From Galbula dea (lineage: Eukaryota > Chordata > Aves > Piciformes > Galbulidae): DNA of 64,000 nucleotides. The stretch lies in the NCBI GenBank assembly GCA_013399015.1, contig VWZX01008142.1, positions 970,675 to 1,034,674 on the forward strand, given 5' to 3'. Of this stretch, positions 24,101 through 33,700 are shown piece after piece. How positions within the stretch are numbered: position 1 is the stretch's first letter; each line of letters begins with the position of its first letter. The position numbers were made by a program, and so were the translations under genes. Under the pieces are notes generated by a model. The model did no database searches. It had not been told where the DNA came from and saw only the letters and a list, made by a program, of their open reading frames with translations.

Positions 24101-27100
24101 AGGAACTATTCTATTTGCTTTGCTCTTTTGGGGGTAACTAGGAGTTGTCTTCCTAGCATGTAACTCAATATAGCTAATCCATAACTTGACATAATTTACC
24201 TCTTAAATACTTTCTTAGCCCTAAAAACTGGTTATGTTAGTAATATAACTTTTATGGTTATTTTTAGGTATGTCTGCAGCTTTGTGTACTATGGACTAAC
24301 TTTAAATGCTGGTGAATTAAGAGGAAATCTGTATTTAAATGTGGCTCTTTCTGGTCTTGTAGAAGTTCCAGCATTTCCTCTCTGCATGTTTTTTATTGAG
24401 AAATCATGGTAAGAAAAATTTTTCCTAGTTTTTGCATGTATTTGTAGATAGCCCAGAGAAATATTAACATTTTTTCACTGTCACTGTTTTAGAGATGTCA
24501 ACAGTGTTGATTCTTTGGGGATTTACTCTGCTGCAGGGGTTTCTGCAGGTGATACAGAAATGGGACTCTGATTTTTCTACCTTTTCTCTTAGTTTTGCTC
24601 ATCTTTTGAATTACTCAAGAGATGAGCTCTTCAATGCTTAGTGTTTTCACTCTTCATGGAAAATGAGTAGCCTAGTTATTGAAGTAGCTATAGCTTAGAG
24701 ATATATATATATATATATATCTATATCTATATATATATGTACCTTATGTATTTTATTCAGAATACATGGTTTTGTACTGCCTACCAACTGCAGTCCAAAG
24801 CAGTTTTCAGCATTGTTCATTTTTATTTAACCTTCTCAAAGAGAACTTTGACCATGAGAACCATTTGGTTTCTGTTAATGCATGGATGATGGAAGTCTGA
24901 CAACTTTCATAGTTTCCAGTGTATTTGGAGGCCATCCTTTATGTGGGTACTTATTTCCAAAGGCCAAACAGTCTGGCAATCCAGAGCTACTCAGGGTTTC
25001 ATGTGACCTTCAGTTTGAGTATCTTTGTAATGGTACTTTGGTCTCAATGAGGTCAGTGGCAAAAATCCCATTTTTTTTTTTTCAGTCAGGTGAGGATGTC
25101 ATCTTCAGAGTTCTTTTGGGCAGTGAAAAGCTGTCAGCTTGGTCAAGCTAAAAAATACAACAACCAGCCAACTTTCACCTTAAGCTCATAAAGCCTGAGT
25201 TAAGGACATGCATTTTAACCAAGTCCTTTTCTACAATCATTTTTTTCAGTTGTAAGCTGTCAAACTAATTCCAAATTTCAAACTTTTGGTTTCCTGAAGT
25301 AAGGCTGTGTGTAGTTTGAGGGCTTAGTGCAACAGAGAATGTGACAAGCCAGCTGCTCTTTTTCATTCAGTTTCAGTGAGCAGGATCCTTAAAGTGTATC
25401 TTTTTTGTTGCAAAAATATTTAGAAGATTTTAAAAACCAAGTATTGTATGTCTGTTGTAGATAAACTGTAGTTCTACTAGTATGGGGTAGTAGATGGAAA
25501 GGGCTGTGAGAGTTCATGGAGTAACAAGCATGTGCAGTACTTCTACATGCCTACAGACTATTAGTTAAGAATGTCTTTATTTGTGGTTCTTTTGCACATA
25601 ATTACAAAATATTGCAGTATGGCAGGTGTGGAGATGGGCTGGTGATTTCTATCCTGTCATCTTTTTGATTTTAGAACACTAGGCAGTAGAAATAGCCTTT
25701 GCTTATTTCCACATGTATACTATGAGACAGAAAAAACCCATGCAAACTAGTTTTACTGTGTCATAACTGCAAGTATTTGTGCAAGTTGTAAAGGAGAAAT
25801 ACAGATTGGGGGCATTAGAATTACATTTTCTTGACCACTATTAATTTGATTGTTGGGTGCATGGATTGTCATACCCTGTTTGTGGCAGGGCCATTGCCTT
25901 GCTCAGTACAAAGAAGAACAAAGTCTGAGTTCTTGTTGCTGAAGTAGATGGATTCTTCTCAGGGCTGCAAATTAAATAGCTTAAAAATCAAAAGTTCACT
26001 AGAAATAGGGAAGATTTTGTGGAAGGACTTCAGTACACAGAACTAGGAACATAGTGCAAGAGTTGAAGCACTTACTAAGGTACTAAGGCTTTATAACTGT
26101 TACTGATGAGACTGTGTACTTCAGCTAGTATTAGACAAATTCAAAGAAATACTGAAGGACTTTGTTTCTGTCTTTCTCTGGGTGCACTTTACCTTCTAGG
26201 TCTGGAAGACGTAAAACTATGACATGTTTCCTGGTATTTGCAGGATTTGCCTGTATATTGACCATGTTTTTACCAACCAATGCTGGTAAGTATGTACAGC
26301 TGCTAAAGTATTCTGTGATTAAGTGGAACAGGACCTAAAGCCCTATCCATTTATACCTCTCTCTTTCTCTTTCTGGGGTTGGTCAGGGAGCCAGGGTCTT
26401 GTCTATGTTGCTTTTAACTTCTTGCAGGCATAATTTGATCCTGTTAATTGACTTAAGTTTGTCTGACTTCAATCCCTTGGCTCTTTGAAGGTCCAAGCTA
26501 TCACTTTCTGTCTCAACCACTGACACTGCATTCATTGATCACTGTTAAGCAGTTCACCCCAAAATACTGGATTTAATAGCCAGACTGCAGTGCAATATAA
26601 TGTTAGTTTGGCTGGATCTTGACTGTGTGAGATGCCAAGCTTAATTTTACATTTGCTTTGGTGGTGTGTAATATTTATAGAAACTGAGCTTTTCCTGAAT
26701 GAATTCCTGACCTTTAATTCATCTTTATAAAAGCCCCAAACCACTAAAGTTATTAAAAAAATTATTTTTGTACTTGAAAATTAGAAATGGAAGTCAGAAT
26801 TGCAATATGGAAGCTATAGGGATCACAAGAAGCTTGCTGCCTCCCTCAGTTTCATGCTGTGTAATCCTGCACTATGCAGTTCTGAGTACAGTTCATGGTA
26901 ACAGTGGAGTATCATCTAAATGGAGTCAGGCAAAAGTGTCTTGACAGCACTCAACCCCTCAGCCCTTACTTCAGTAAAGATGCACACTTCAGTTTAGCCA
27001 ACTAAACTCTTTTAGTAAACTACCCTGCATTAGCATTTGTTCTTCCCAATTATAAAGCTGTTACATTTGAAGTCCCAACAGGATGTCCTAAGGGGTCAAA

Positions 27101-30100
27101 CAGACTATTCAGGTGAATCCAAGTTTTATGGTTTTAATCCAACAAATTAGTCAAGGATGTTGTCTGCTTGTGCTTGTCAAAAGATGCAGTTACCTGGTAA
27201 AGATATTCTGACTGCAGAGCTGGAAGTGTTAGCCCTTCCATTTAGACCTGTGATAGTTTTACACTTCTCCTCCCTAAAAAAGGTTAGATTTTCTTTGTTC
27301 TAAATATGATTTTATTTACCTGTTCTTATGCTGGCTCTTAAAATGGTTGGGAAGAACTGAGATAATGCTTTTGTGCTTGTAGTTGAAAAACCATAATGGA
27401 TGAAAACCTTTCGTTTGGTGTGAGTCTCTTAAAGAGGAGTGGATGTTTTCAATATTGTGTAAAAAAAAAAAAAAAAAGAGTAAGAAAACAGCTTGTTTGT
27501 GCTTACAGTTCTTTTCTCTTTCCTGAAAGGTCTCCTTCTCAGTCCCACTTGGTTAGCTTTGTGTGGAAAAATGATGGTCAGTGCTGCTTTCAACATCGTG
27601 TATATTTATACATCTGAGCTGTACCCAACAGTCCTGAGGTAATTTAACAGTTTCTGAGTAGATGAAACTGCTTTTCACACCCAGCCACACTGATGGCTGC
27701 TGTGCTCATCTGTAATTATTTTTACCTGAAATATCAATGCAAGTTCTTTCTGTAATTAAGGCAGCTTGCCAGGGCTTGAAAGGGCTTCTCTTATTAGTCA
27801 CAGATTTTGCACCAGTGCACTTTGTTAGGCTGCTTGTAGCAAATTCCTTTAGGTCTGAATCCAGAATGAAAATATGAAAACCAGCTTCTTATGCTGCAAT
27901 GCTACGTGCCCTACTCCTCATTTCTACTGTTGATTTTTGGGAGTAAAATGAAAGGGTGCAAACCCAAACATAATAATGTGATGGAGTTGGGATTGTTCAG
28001 TCTGCAGAGGAGAAGGCTCTGAGGAGACCTTCTTGTGGCCTTCCAGTATCTGAAGGGGGTCTACAAGAAAGCTAGTGAGGGACTTTTGGGGAGGTCAGAT
28101 AGTGATAGAACCAGGGGAAATGGGTGTAAGCTAGAGGAGGGGAGATTTAGATTAGACATTAGGAGGAAGTTCTTCACTATGAGGGTGGTTAGGCAGTGGA
28201 ACAGGTTGCCCAGAGGGGTTGTGGAAGCCCCATCCCTGGAAGCTTTTAAGACAAGGCTTGATGGGGCCCTGGGCAACCTGATCTAGTGGAAGGTGCCCCT
28301 GCCAGGTAGGGGGTTTGGAACTAGATGATCTTTAAGGTCCCTTCCAACTCAGACAATTCTATAATTCTATGAAATGTATGTTAACAATCATACATCTGGA
28401 CTATGCAGTAAAGACTCTTTACAGACCTTCTGTATACTTATATCCTATATGATTATATTGGTTTGCCTGCTGAAAAACAAGTGCTTTTCTATATCTTCAA
28501 TTATTCATAATGCAACTCATTTTAATAATTCCTGTCTAACAGTAATTTGCTTTACACCATTTCATTAATGAACAGTTGGGCCAAAAACTTTGGTGTTTTC
28601 ATCTTTTTCACCAACCCTCTGAGATTAGTCTCTTACCTATTGTCCCAAGATAATCCTGAGACAGAAAAATACAATACCACACAATCTTGTTGTTCTCACC
28701 CCCATCTTGGTTTCCTGTGATTTTCTGAATGGTACTCTAAGTACATCTTCAGAATTTGAGCTGTATTGCACTAGTTGCTCAAGAAGCAACTACAAAGCCC
28801 TCTTTAGAGAGAGCAGGAAAGTTGAAAGCTGATGTGGATTAGGAAGATGTCCCAGCTGGTAGATGTGTCCTGTAGAGGTATTTAGAATGGTGATATAAAT
28901 CACTTGATTTCAGGACACTGATGGCTTTAGGGAAGAAAAAAAAAATGTAGGTGTCTCCTTGGATTGGCTTTTTCATTTCTGAGCTTCACAAATTACCATA
29001 TGTTATGGAGACATAAAAGCTAGACTCTGAATGCAGCTTTTGCAATAAAACTTGAGGATGGAGGTGGATTGACTGTTTCTAGATACTGAGCTTGTGATTC
29101 TTGGCACAGGTTTAGGTTTAATATGCAAGTCCCAAGCAGACTGACTGAAACTGGATGTGGGGACTTGTTTACATTCTCCCTGTCCAAACTTTTGTATTCT
29201 TTAAGGCCTGTTTTGTTTGTGTGGGGTGTTTGTTTGGTTTTGGTTTTAAAGTGGGTGGGTTTTGACATTTTCTTTTCCTGTCCCCTCTGCTTTTCTGGAG
29301 TTGAGAATCAAGAGAATTAAATCTGGAAATGTTTTAATTTCGTAGCTCTTGCTTGTTTCACTGTTTTCATGTTATGCTGTCTTCCTAAGTCCCATTGATG
29401 TTTGGTGCCCTGTATGTGACAGCTCATACCTAGTAGAAATGACAGTAGTGTCTCACTACATGTTTGTGATTAGGAAGATTTGGGGGAAAAAAAAGGTCAA
29501 GTAAAGTGCTGTTCTGTTTCAGAATCTGCACTAGAATTCTTTCAAAATAGTAGCTGTCTTAAAGACACAAACTGCCAGTGGAGGGAATGCAAGAATATAA
29601 AGCTGATTCAAAAAACCCCCCAATTTTATTAGACCACTTGTACTTAATAATATGGCAAACTGTTACATTAAGCCATATGAAAATGCCTCATGTGTGACAA
29701 ATTGTACATTTAAAAATGGTTATCTGTCTGATACTTCAGTTGCAAATATGTTTTAAGGAAGACAGTGTTAGGCAAGCGTTTCAAGCAAAACATCAGCACC
29801 ATCTGGTGGTCTTTGCAAAGCTTTGTAGTGATCCTGACATTGCTCTGGCAGCAGAGCTGAGGCAGCTGTGTGATGAGATGCACACCATGTGAAGGAAGTG
29901 AAGAGGAGGTGGAATAAACTTTTTTTCTTTGCTTTTACAGTCGAATGTGTTGCAGAAACATTAAGTTTCTAGAGTATTACTGTTCCTTATTTAAACCTAC
30001 TTACTATGCTAAGCATGAGGACTGTTAGGTGTGTTTAAGTTAATATATGGAGAAATGTCAAATACCTCATTCTAGAAATGGGGAGGTGCTTCAAGGGCTT

Positions 30101-32298
30101 TTTTACCTTCTGATGTGTCTTTAAAATACCTCCTGGGAAAAAAAAAAAGGTTAAAAATAGAACATATCACTACTCTTGAATTTTGAATGAAAAGGAAGGT
30201 TGTCTTTGGGAGCAAAGTGTAATAATAGCTCTATTAATATAGATGTAAATAAACCCTAATTTCTTCTTGATGAGAAAATGGTTGCAAAATGATGGCATCC
30301 TTACGTCATGGCTGGGGTTGTTTAGCCTGGAGAAGAGGAGGCTGAGGGGAGACCTTCTTGCTCTCTTCAGCTACTTGAAAGGTCATTCTAGGGAGGCGGG
30401 TGTTGGCCTCTTCTCCCTTGTGACTGGTGACAGGACTAGAGGGAATGGGCTTAAGCTGAGCCAGGGTAGGTTTAGATTAGATATTAGGAAGAATTTCTTT
30501 ACTGAAAGAGTGGTTAGATATTGGAATAGGCTGTCCAGGGAGGTGGTGGAGTCACCATCCCTGGAGGTTTTTAAGAAGAGGATAGATGTGTTTCTTCAGG
30601 GGATGATTTAGGGGTAGGAGTAGTGTAGGTCTGTCGGTTGGACTAGATGATCTTGAGGGTCCTTTCCAACCCTAATGATTCTGTGATTCTGTGTGTGAAA
30701 TCAGAGTGGGGCCATTGAGCTGTCTAGGATAGCTTTGGAAAGCTTATTTGCTTATTTTCATAATGGGGAAACTGATATTTTCACTTAATATCAGCAATGG
30801 TAGATAAGTTTGTAGTTTAAAATACTTGCCCTTTAATCTCTTGCTTTCTTTGTGAGGAGCTCTCCATAATTCTTTCAGTTGAACAGCAATCCTTGGAGAG
30901 CACAGTGCAGTTTCAGAGCTGTCTGTGCCAGCAGTGCACATGTGAAGTGGGTCACATTTAGCAGGTCTTCTAGAGAGCCTGGTAAAACTGGGGCAGCAAG
31001 GCAAGACATGTCAGCTGTCAGGTGAGGTGGTCAGCTGTTGGCAGTGCAGCACCTCAAGAGTACCTACTAACAGCTTTTGGGCAGCAATGCATTTTTCCTC
31101 TGGGATACCATGACAATTGTTCTGCAGAATGCAAACTCAGTTGAATTCTGAATTAAAGATAGCCTAAAGGCTTTTAGCAACTGCTTTGATTTTGCACTGG
31201 CATTGAAATGCCATAATTTGCATTTAGGATCACCTTTTGCCCTCCTCTCTCTCAGCAGACAAAAAGAAGCCAGCAAACCACTGGCTATGGACAGGCTTGG
31301 AGCCTGTGGGAAGGATGCTTTTAAATGAATGGTTCACACACAGCCTGGTTGTCTCTCATCTGTTCAGGGGTTTTGTTGACAGGGGAGGGCCTTGGCCTTA
31401 TCTTTTGGGTTTGGGTCAATGTTGCCTCAATGTGAGGAAGCCTGGGTTACTTTAGGGATAAAAAAAGAAGTGCAAGTTGGTTCTGACAGTGCCACCTCAT
31501 ATTCATGCATAATTCAGTTGGCTATTCTGAAGCTACAAATCTTTCATCCTTTGTTTGAAACAGAAATGCTGGCTTGGGTGTCTGTTCCATGTCTTGCAGA
31601 TTTGGAGGCATTTTGGCTCCATTTGTGCCATCTATGGTAAGACTGTGCTCTACTTCTTATGTAACTCAGATTTATCCAGCTTTCTCAAAAGCACTTTGTT
31701 GGTTTTGGGAACAGGTATGTCTATATCTCTTGGGAAAAATTGGTTTTGTGAAAAATTTAATCATGCTTATTCAACTTCAAGAATCAATGAACAAGATGTT
31801 TAAAACTACCAACTGCTTTATCCTTTTTGGAAATAATCTAATGTTCTGTGTTATGTTACTATTTCATCTAGTAGTAAAATAATTGTTGTAGAATTCATTT
31901 GGTACTGCTAAAGCTTATTCAATATCTGAGTTCTTTTAGGCATGTAAACAAAGTTTTCATGTGAAGCTGTTTCTGTGAAATGACATGGATTGGATTTTTC
32001 TGTTCTACCAGTATATGGAGAGTTGCACAAATTGCTAGAGTGAAAAGCTGGAGTCTGTTGGTTTTGGCTGCAGTTCATATGTAGCATGTATTTTAAGAGC
32101 AGGATAATAATGCTGGGTTTTTAATTTTAGAAGTCTCTTAGTCCTTCTGTACCATTCATGGTGTTTGGAATCAGTGGACTGTCAGCAGGATTCCTGACTC
32201 TCCTTCTGCCAGAAACACTAAATAAGCCAATTGCTGAGAGCATTGAAGATCTCCAGAGCCCCAAATACCAACTGCTTAAAAACGAAGAGGTGGAGTAA
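12110..32298 (+). CDS. SLC22A15-like: Gene B: SLC22A15-like solute carrier (complete, 11 coding exons)
   Basis: Join of 12110-12199, 14107-14253, 18034-18166, 18803-18967, 20567-20696, 22431-22652, 24268-24408, 26200-26285, 27530-27638, 31564-31636 and 32131-32298; 1464 nt, 487 residues plus TAA. It is a plasma-membrane type major facilitator of the SLC22 organic ion/zwitterion transporter family; substrate is not predictable from sequence. Visible motifs: G109-P-L-S-D113-K-L-G-R117-K (MFS loop 2/3 motif), PESPRWLY at 225-232 after TM6, GRRK at 345-348 in loop 8/9, ELYPTVLRN at 401-409 after TM10, and LLPETL at 457-462 after TM12. About 12 hydrophobic segments can be traced. The first extracellular loop (about residues 47-88) is short, with one sequon N72-F-T. 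Similarity to mammalian SLC22A15 is clear throughout (for example YYGLTL, SAAFNIVYIYTSELYPTV, CSM, LLPETLN) but I estimate only about half the residues match. The C-terminal tail is also shorter. Orthologue versus paralogue is therefore open. Confidence 0.93.
12792..12914 (+). repeat. Imperfect tandem duplication, two units of about 60 bp
   Basis: Unit 1 (12792-12855) and unit 2 (12856-12914) both begin CAAGTT and share AAAGCTCTTTCT, CCTCA.TGCTCT and a CTTTTCC block; a third CAAGTT follows at 12915. Divergence of perhaps 25% suggests an old local duplication in intron 1. Confidence 0.75.
13532..13634 (-). mobile_element. CR1 LINE 3'-end fragment
   Basis: TCATAGAATCATAAA tail, GAGTTGGAAGGGATCTTAAA block and CATGGGCAGGGACACC, all reverse complement of the CR1 3' end; 5'-truncated at the TAGATCAGGTTG block. 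It lies antisense in gene B intron 1. Confidence 0.9.
14107..14253 (+). CDS. SLC22A15-like: Gene B exon 2 (residues 31-79), GC donor
   Basis: Acceptor TATTTTAAAG|GTGTACG. It encodes the rest of TM1 (VYVACQSMLIVLVGAVPQYH) and most of the short extracellular loop, including HIHFVDNFTSIVTE, which matches the KHVHFSSSFTSIASE block of SLC22A15. The exon must end after GAG at 14253 to join TGG (E-W, as in the homologue), so the donor is GAG|GCAAGTA, a GC-AG intron. Confidence 0.9.
14254..18033 (+). other. Gene B intron 2 (GC-AG)
   Basis: A 3.8-kb intron starting GCAAGTACTT and ending in a T-run plus TTTACAG. Largely unique AT-rich sequence; I see no CR1 copy, exon or RNA gene in it. Confidence 0.85.
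18034..18166 (+). CDS. SLC22A15-like: Gene B exon 3 (residues 80-124)
   Basis: Acceptor TTTACAG|TGGTACC, donor TCGG|GTAAGA. Encodes WYLVEQEAYK, TM2 and the conserved MFS loop GPLSDKLGRKPVY. An internal AAA|GTAAGC at 18061 resembles a donor but using it would remove TM2. Confidence 0.93.
18167..18802 (+). other. Gene B intron 3
   Basis: 636-bp GT-AG intron ending CTCTCTCTCCAG. No repeat or additional exon seen. The open frame running from exon 3 into the intron (to 18454) is not supported by homology beyond 18166. Confidence 0.85.
18803..18967 (+). CDS. SLC22A15-like: Gene B exon 4 (residues 124-179)
   Basis: Phase 1 in and out. Encodes TM3-TM4: a segment with FFDVIFGYVTALAPNYDTFAV then SRFCVGIVNGGMALVSFV, corresponding to TRFLVGMMNGGMSLVAFV of SLC22A15. 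Donor ACAG|GTGGGA. Confidence 0.93.
18968..20566 (+). other. Gene B intron 4, with a pyrimidine-rich tract
   Basis: 1.6-kb GT-AG intron. Positions 19559-19830 are conspicuously rich in T and C on the plus strand, giving a spurious Lys/Glu/Arg-rich open frame on the minus strand. The remainder is unremarkable. Confidence 0.85.
20567..20696 (+). CDS. SLC22A15-like: Gene B exon 5 (residues 179-222)
   Basis: Acceptor TTTTCAG|GTTCATT, donor TCCTT|GTAAGT. Encodes TM5-TM6 with AVGIAVYALLGYW, the counterpart of AVGIAQYALLGYF in SLC22A15, and the WR pair in VREWRYLALV. Confidence 0.93.
20697..22430 (+). other. Gene B intron 5
   Basis: 1.7-kb GT-AG intron of unique AT-rich sequence; no CR1 seen. The 144-codon open frame at 20648-21082 starts in the wrong frame of exon 5 and runs into the intron; it is not a gene. 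Confidence 0.85.
22431..22652 (+). CDS. SLC22A15-like: Gene B exon 6 (residues 222-296)
   Basis: Acceptor TTTACAATTAG|TATGCT. Starts with the SLC22 signature MLPESPRWLYSQGKMAEAED, then the large cytoplasmic loop, then the start of TM7 (IILMYIW). Donor ATCTG|GTATGT leaves phase 2. Confidence 0.95.
22653..24267 (+). other. Gene B intron 6
   Basis: 1.6-kb GT-AG intron, TTTTTAG acceptor. No repeat or exon recognised. Confidence 0.85.
24268..24408 (+). CDS. SLC22A15-like: Gene B exon 7 (residues 296-343)
   Basis: Encodes TM7-TM8: YVCSFVYYGLTLNAGELRG then LNVALSGLVEVPAFPLCMF, matching FVCSLVYYGLTLSAGDL and ANLALSGLIEIPSYPLCIY of SLC22A15. Donor TCATG|GTAAGA. Confidence 0.95.
24409..26199 (+). other. 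Gene B intron 7
   Basis: 1.8-kb GT-AG intron containing a TA microsatellite at 24701-24738; otherwise unique sequence with a CTTCTAG acceptor. Confidence 0.85.
24701..24738. repeat. (TA)n microsatellite
   Basis: Ten TA units, then interrupted CTATATCTATAT, then more TA. Likely length-polymorphic. Confidence 0.9.
26200..26285 (+). CDS. SLC22A15-like: Gene B exon 8 (residues 343-372)
   Basis: Encodes the loop 8/9 motif SGRRKTM and TM9 (CFLVFAGFACILTMFLP). Donor GCTG|GTAAGT, phase 1. Confidence 0.93.
26286..27529 (+). other. Gene B intron 8
   Basis: 1.2-kb GT-AG intron. It has a 17-base A-run at 27461-27477 shortly before the acceptor TTTCCTGAAAG. An upstream CTTACAG at about 27502-27508 is a possible but frame-breaking acceptor. 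Confidence 0.85.
27530..27638 (+). CDS. SLC22A15-like: Gene B exon 9 (residues 372-408)
   Basis: Encodes TM10 and the family signature: GKMMVSAAFNIVYIYTSELY followed by PTVLR, near-identical to GKLTISAAFNIVYIYTSELY of SLC22A15. Donor CTGAG|GTAATT, phase 2. Confidence 0.95.
27980..28372 (+). mobile_element. CR1 LINE 3' segment, ORF2 remnant
   Basis: Plus-strand copy with translated CR1 ORF2 tail motifs (RTRGNGCKLEEGRFRLDIRR, WNRLPRGVVEAPSLEAFKTR), then GATGATCTTTAAGGTCCCTT and terminal CAATTCTATAATTCTATGAA. It is 5'-truncated. The open frame at 28035-28286 belongs to this element. Confidence 0.93.
30300..30693 (+). mobile_element. CR1 LINE 3' segment, ORF2 remnant
   Basis: Plus-strand copy. 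Translation at about 30300-30611 gives GLFSLEKRRLRGDLLALFSY, DRTRGNGLKLSQGRFRLDIR and WNRLSREVVESPSLEVFKKR, all CR1 ORF2 C-terminal motifs, followed by a 3' end with CCTTTCCAACCCTAATGATT and CTGTGATTCTG. One of the best-preserved copies in the window. Confidence 0.94.
31564..31636 (+). CDS. SLC22A15-like: Gene B exon 10 (residues 408-432)
   Basis: Acceptor TGAAACAG|AAATGC. Encodes NAGLGVCSMSCRFGGILAPF then VPSM (TM11), matching [20 protein letters not shown] of SLC22A15. Donor TCTATG|GTAAGA, phase 0. Confidence 0.94.
31637..32130 (+). other. Gene B intron 10
   Basis: 494-bp GT-AG intron, acceptor TTTTAATTTTAG. Nothing else seen in it. Confidence 0.85.
32131..32298 (+). CDS. SLC22A15-like: Gene B terminal coding exon 11 (residues 433-487)
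   Basis: Encodes TM12 (VPFMVFGISGLSAGFLTLL), LLPETLNKPIAESIEDLQ and a short cytoplasmic tail ending KNEEVE, stop TAA at 32296-32298. Mammalian SLC22A15 continues into a longer acidic tail that is absent in this reading. A possible further exon at 32790 is noted under findings. Confidence 0.9.
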   Translation, partial: KSLSPSVPFMVFGISGLSAGFLTLLLPETLNKPIAESIEDLQSPKYQLLKNEEVE

Positions 32299-33377
32299 TA
32301 TATTTTCTTGTTACTATAGCTTTGCATTGTTTTCCATTCTGTCTTGTAAGAGCCATAATTTAGTGCATATTACTTAAATTGTGCATGAAGTTTTCTAAAG
32401 CCATCTTTTGCATTCAGTAGAGATTAAACTTACAGAAAGGAATTACTAGCTTAGAACTAAGCAGGCTTAGTGTAGATAGAAAAGAAAATATGCTCTTCCT
32501 ATGTTTTTTCTTGTTATGCTAGCTTGTTAATTATCTGGTCATTATTGTACTTAATCAGTTTAACCATACTACACACACTATTATGTTTTCATTTTATGCC
32601 TAATACATGGTAGTTCTACCTTCAGTTGAAATAGGAAAAAGAAATTACCTTTGAGCTTTTCAAATATCATTTAGTTTCTAATTTGAAAAAAATCAATGAA
32701 TTCTTTTCACTTTTAATATTAGCCTATAAAATAGGACAAGAAAAATAAGACATGTAACCTGTTCTTCAATAATTATTTTCTTCTGACAGGCAAACCAGTT
32801 AGAAGAAAACACTTAAATTCCAGAAGGCCAGTCTGTGGTGGAAAACGAAGCCTCCATTGAGAAGGTGCAGTTGGAGGGCTGAGTCTTGCTCTATATATCT
32901 GACAAGAAATGTTGGAGGACTCATGTATAATGCTGTTTGTAATGTGTTGAACAGTTTTATGTGGAGGCAAATTGAGAAGATGGAAGAAGTTGATCAAAGC
33001 TTGTGAGAAAAGAGGTGACAAAACTGTGTGTTAATTTAGTGACTTGCCAAAAGCATACTTTGGATGTTTGGACTTCTCTGTGACTTTGTAAAATGAAGGA
33101 TTAATTTGTTTTACAAATGTAATTGCTAGCTTCACATTACACTGTACTGTTGTAATTGAAGTGATGTCTGTAAGTTTAAAATTTAGATGGCCTTACATAT
33201 TCAGACAAGCTGTAATTGTGAAAAATAACAGCATCCTGTCTGTGCTGATTTTCTCTAGGGGTGTTTTTGTCTCTGAGTTCCAATATACCTCACAGTGTGA
33301 AGAGACCAAAGATTTCTGTGGGCTGTTGGCATTAGTGTGTCTACCATAAGAAACTGGAACAGGAGGTCTGGAAGGAG

Positions 33378-33383
33378 AATAAA
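33378..33383 (+). terminator. Poly(A) signal AATAAA (gene B, proximal)
   Basis: AATAAA in GGAGAATAAATGG, about 1.08 kb after the stop codon. Confidence 0.55.
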
Positions 33384-33674
33384 TGGATTTTATTATGGAA
33401 GTAATTATTTAATACAATTCTGTGTGAAAAGATACATGAAGTCAAAAAATAATACTATGCTGGAAAAATTGTTTGGCCTTTAAAAGATGCATTTAAAAGA
33501 GAGGATGAATAACCTTTTAAACAGAAGTTGTTCTAGGTGTACACGTGGAACTAGAAATAATGGAACATGAGTCATATATTGTATAATATATAATTCAATC
33601 CACTTCACATATGAATTGGGAATTCTTCCTGTGAGAGGTGTGTGTTTGGTTAACAGTTAATATATTTATGCTGG

Positions 33675-33680
33675 AATAAA
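33675..33680 (+). terminator. Poly(A) signal AATAAA (gene B, distal)
   Basis: AATAAA in CTGGAATAAACATATC, about 1.38 kb after the stop codon. Which of the two is used cannot be told from sequence. Confidence 0.55.
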
Positions 33681-33700
33681 CATATCACAAATGTTACACT

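Larger units (their letters stand above)
27639..31563 (+). other. Gene B intron 9 (largest), two sense CR1 copies
   Basis: 3.9-kb GT-AG intron. It holds two CR1 3' segments in the sense orientation (27980-28372 and 30300-30693), about 2 kb apart. The rest is unique AT-rich DNA. Confidence 0.85.
32299..33700 (+). other. Gene B 3' UTR
   Basis: AT-rich sequence after the stop, ending near one of two AATAAA signals (33378 and 33675). No repeat is present. Confidence 0.65.

Noticed and set aside
28035..28286. 83-codon plus-strand ORF in gene B intron 9
   Set aside because: CR1 ORF2 remnant, same motifs as the other copies.
30267..30611. 114-codon plus-strand ORF in gene B intron 9
   Set aside because: CR1 ORF2 remnant (LRGDLLALFSYLK, WNRLSREVVESPSLEVFK).
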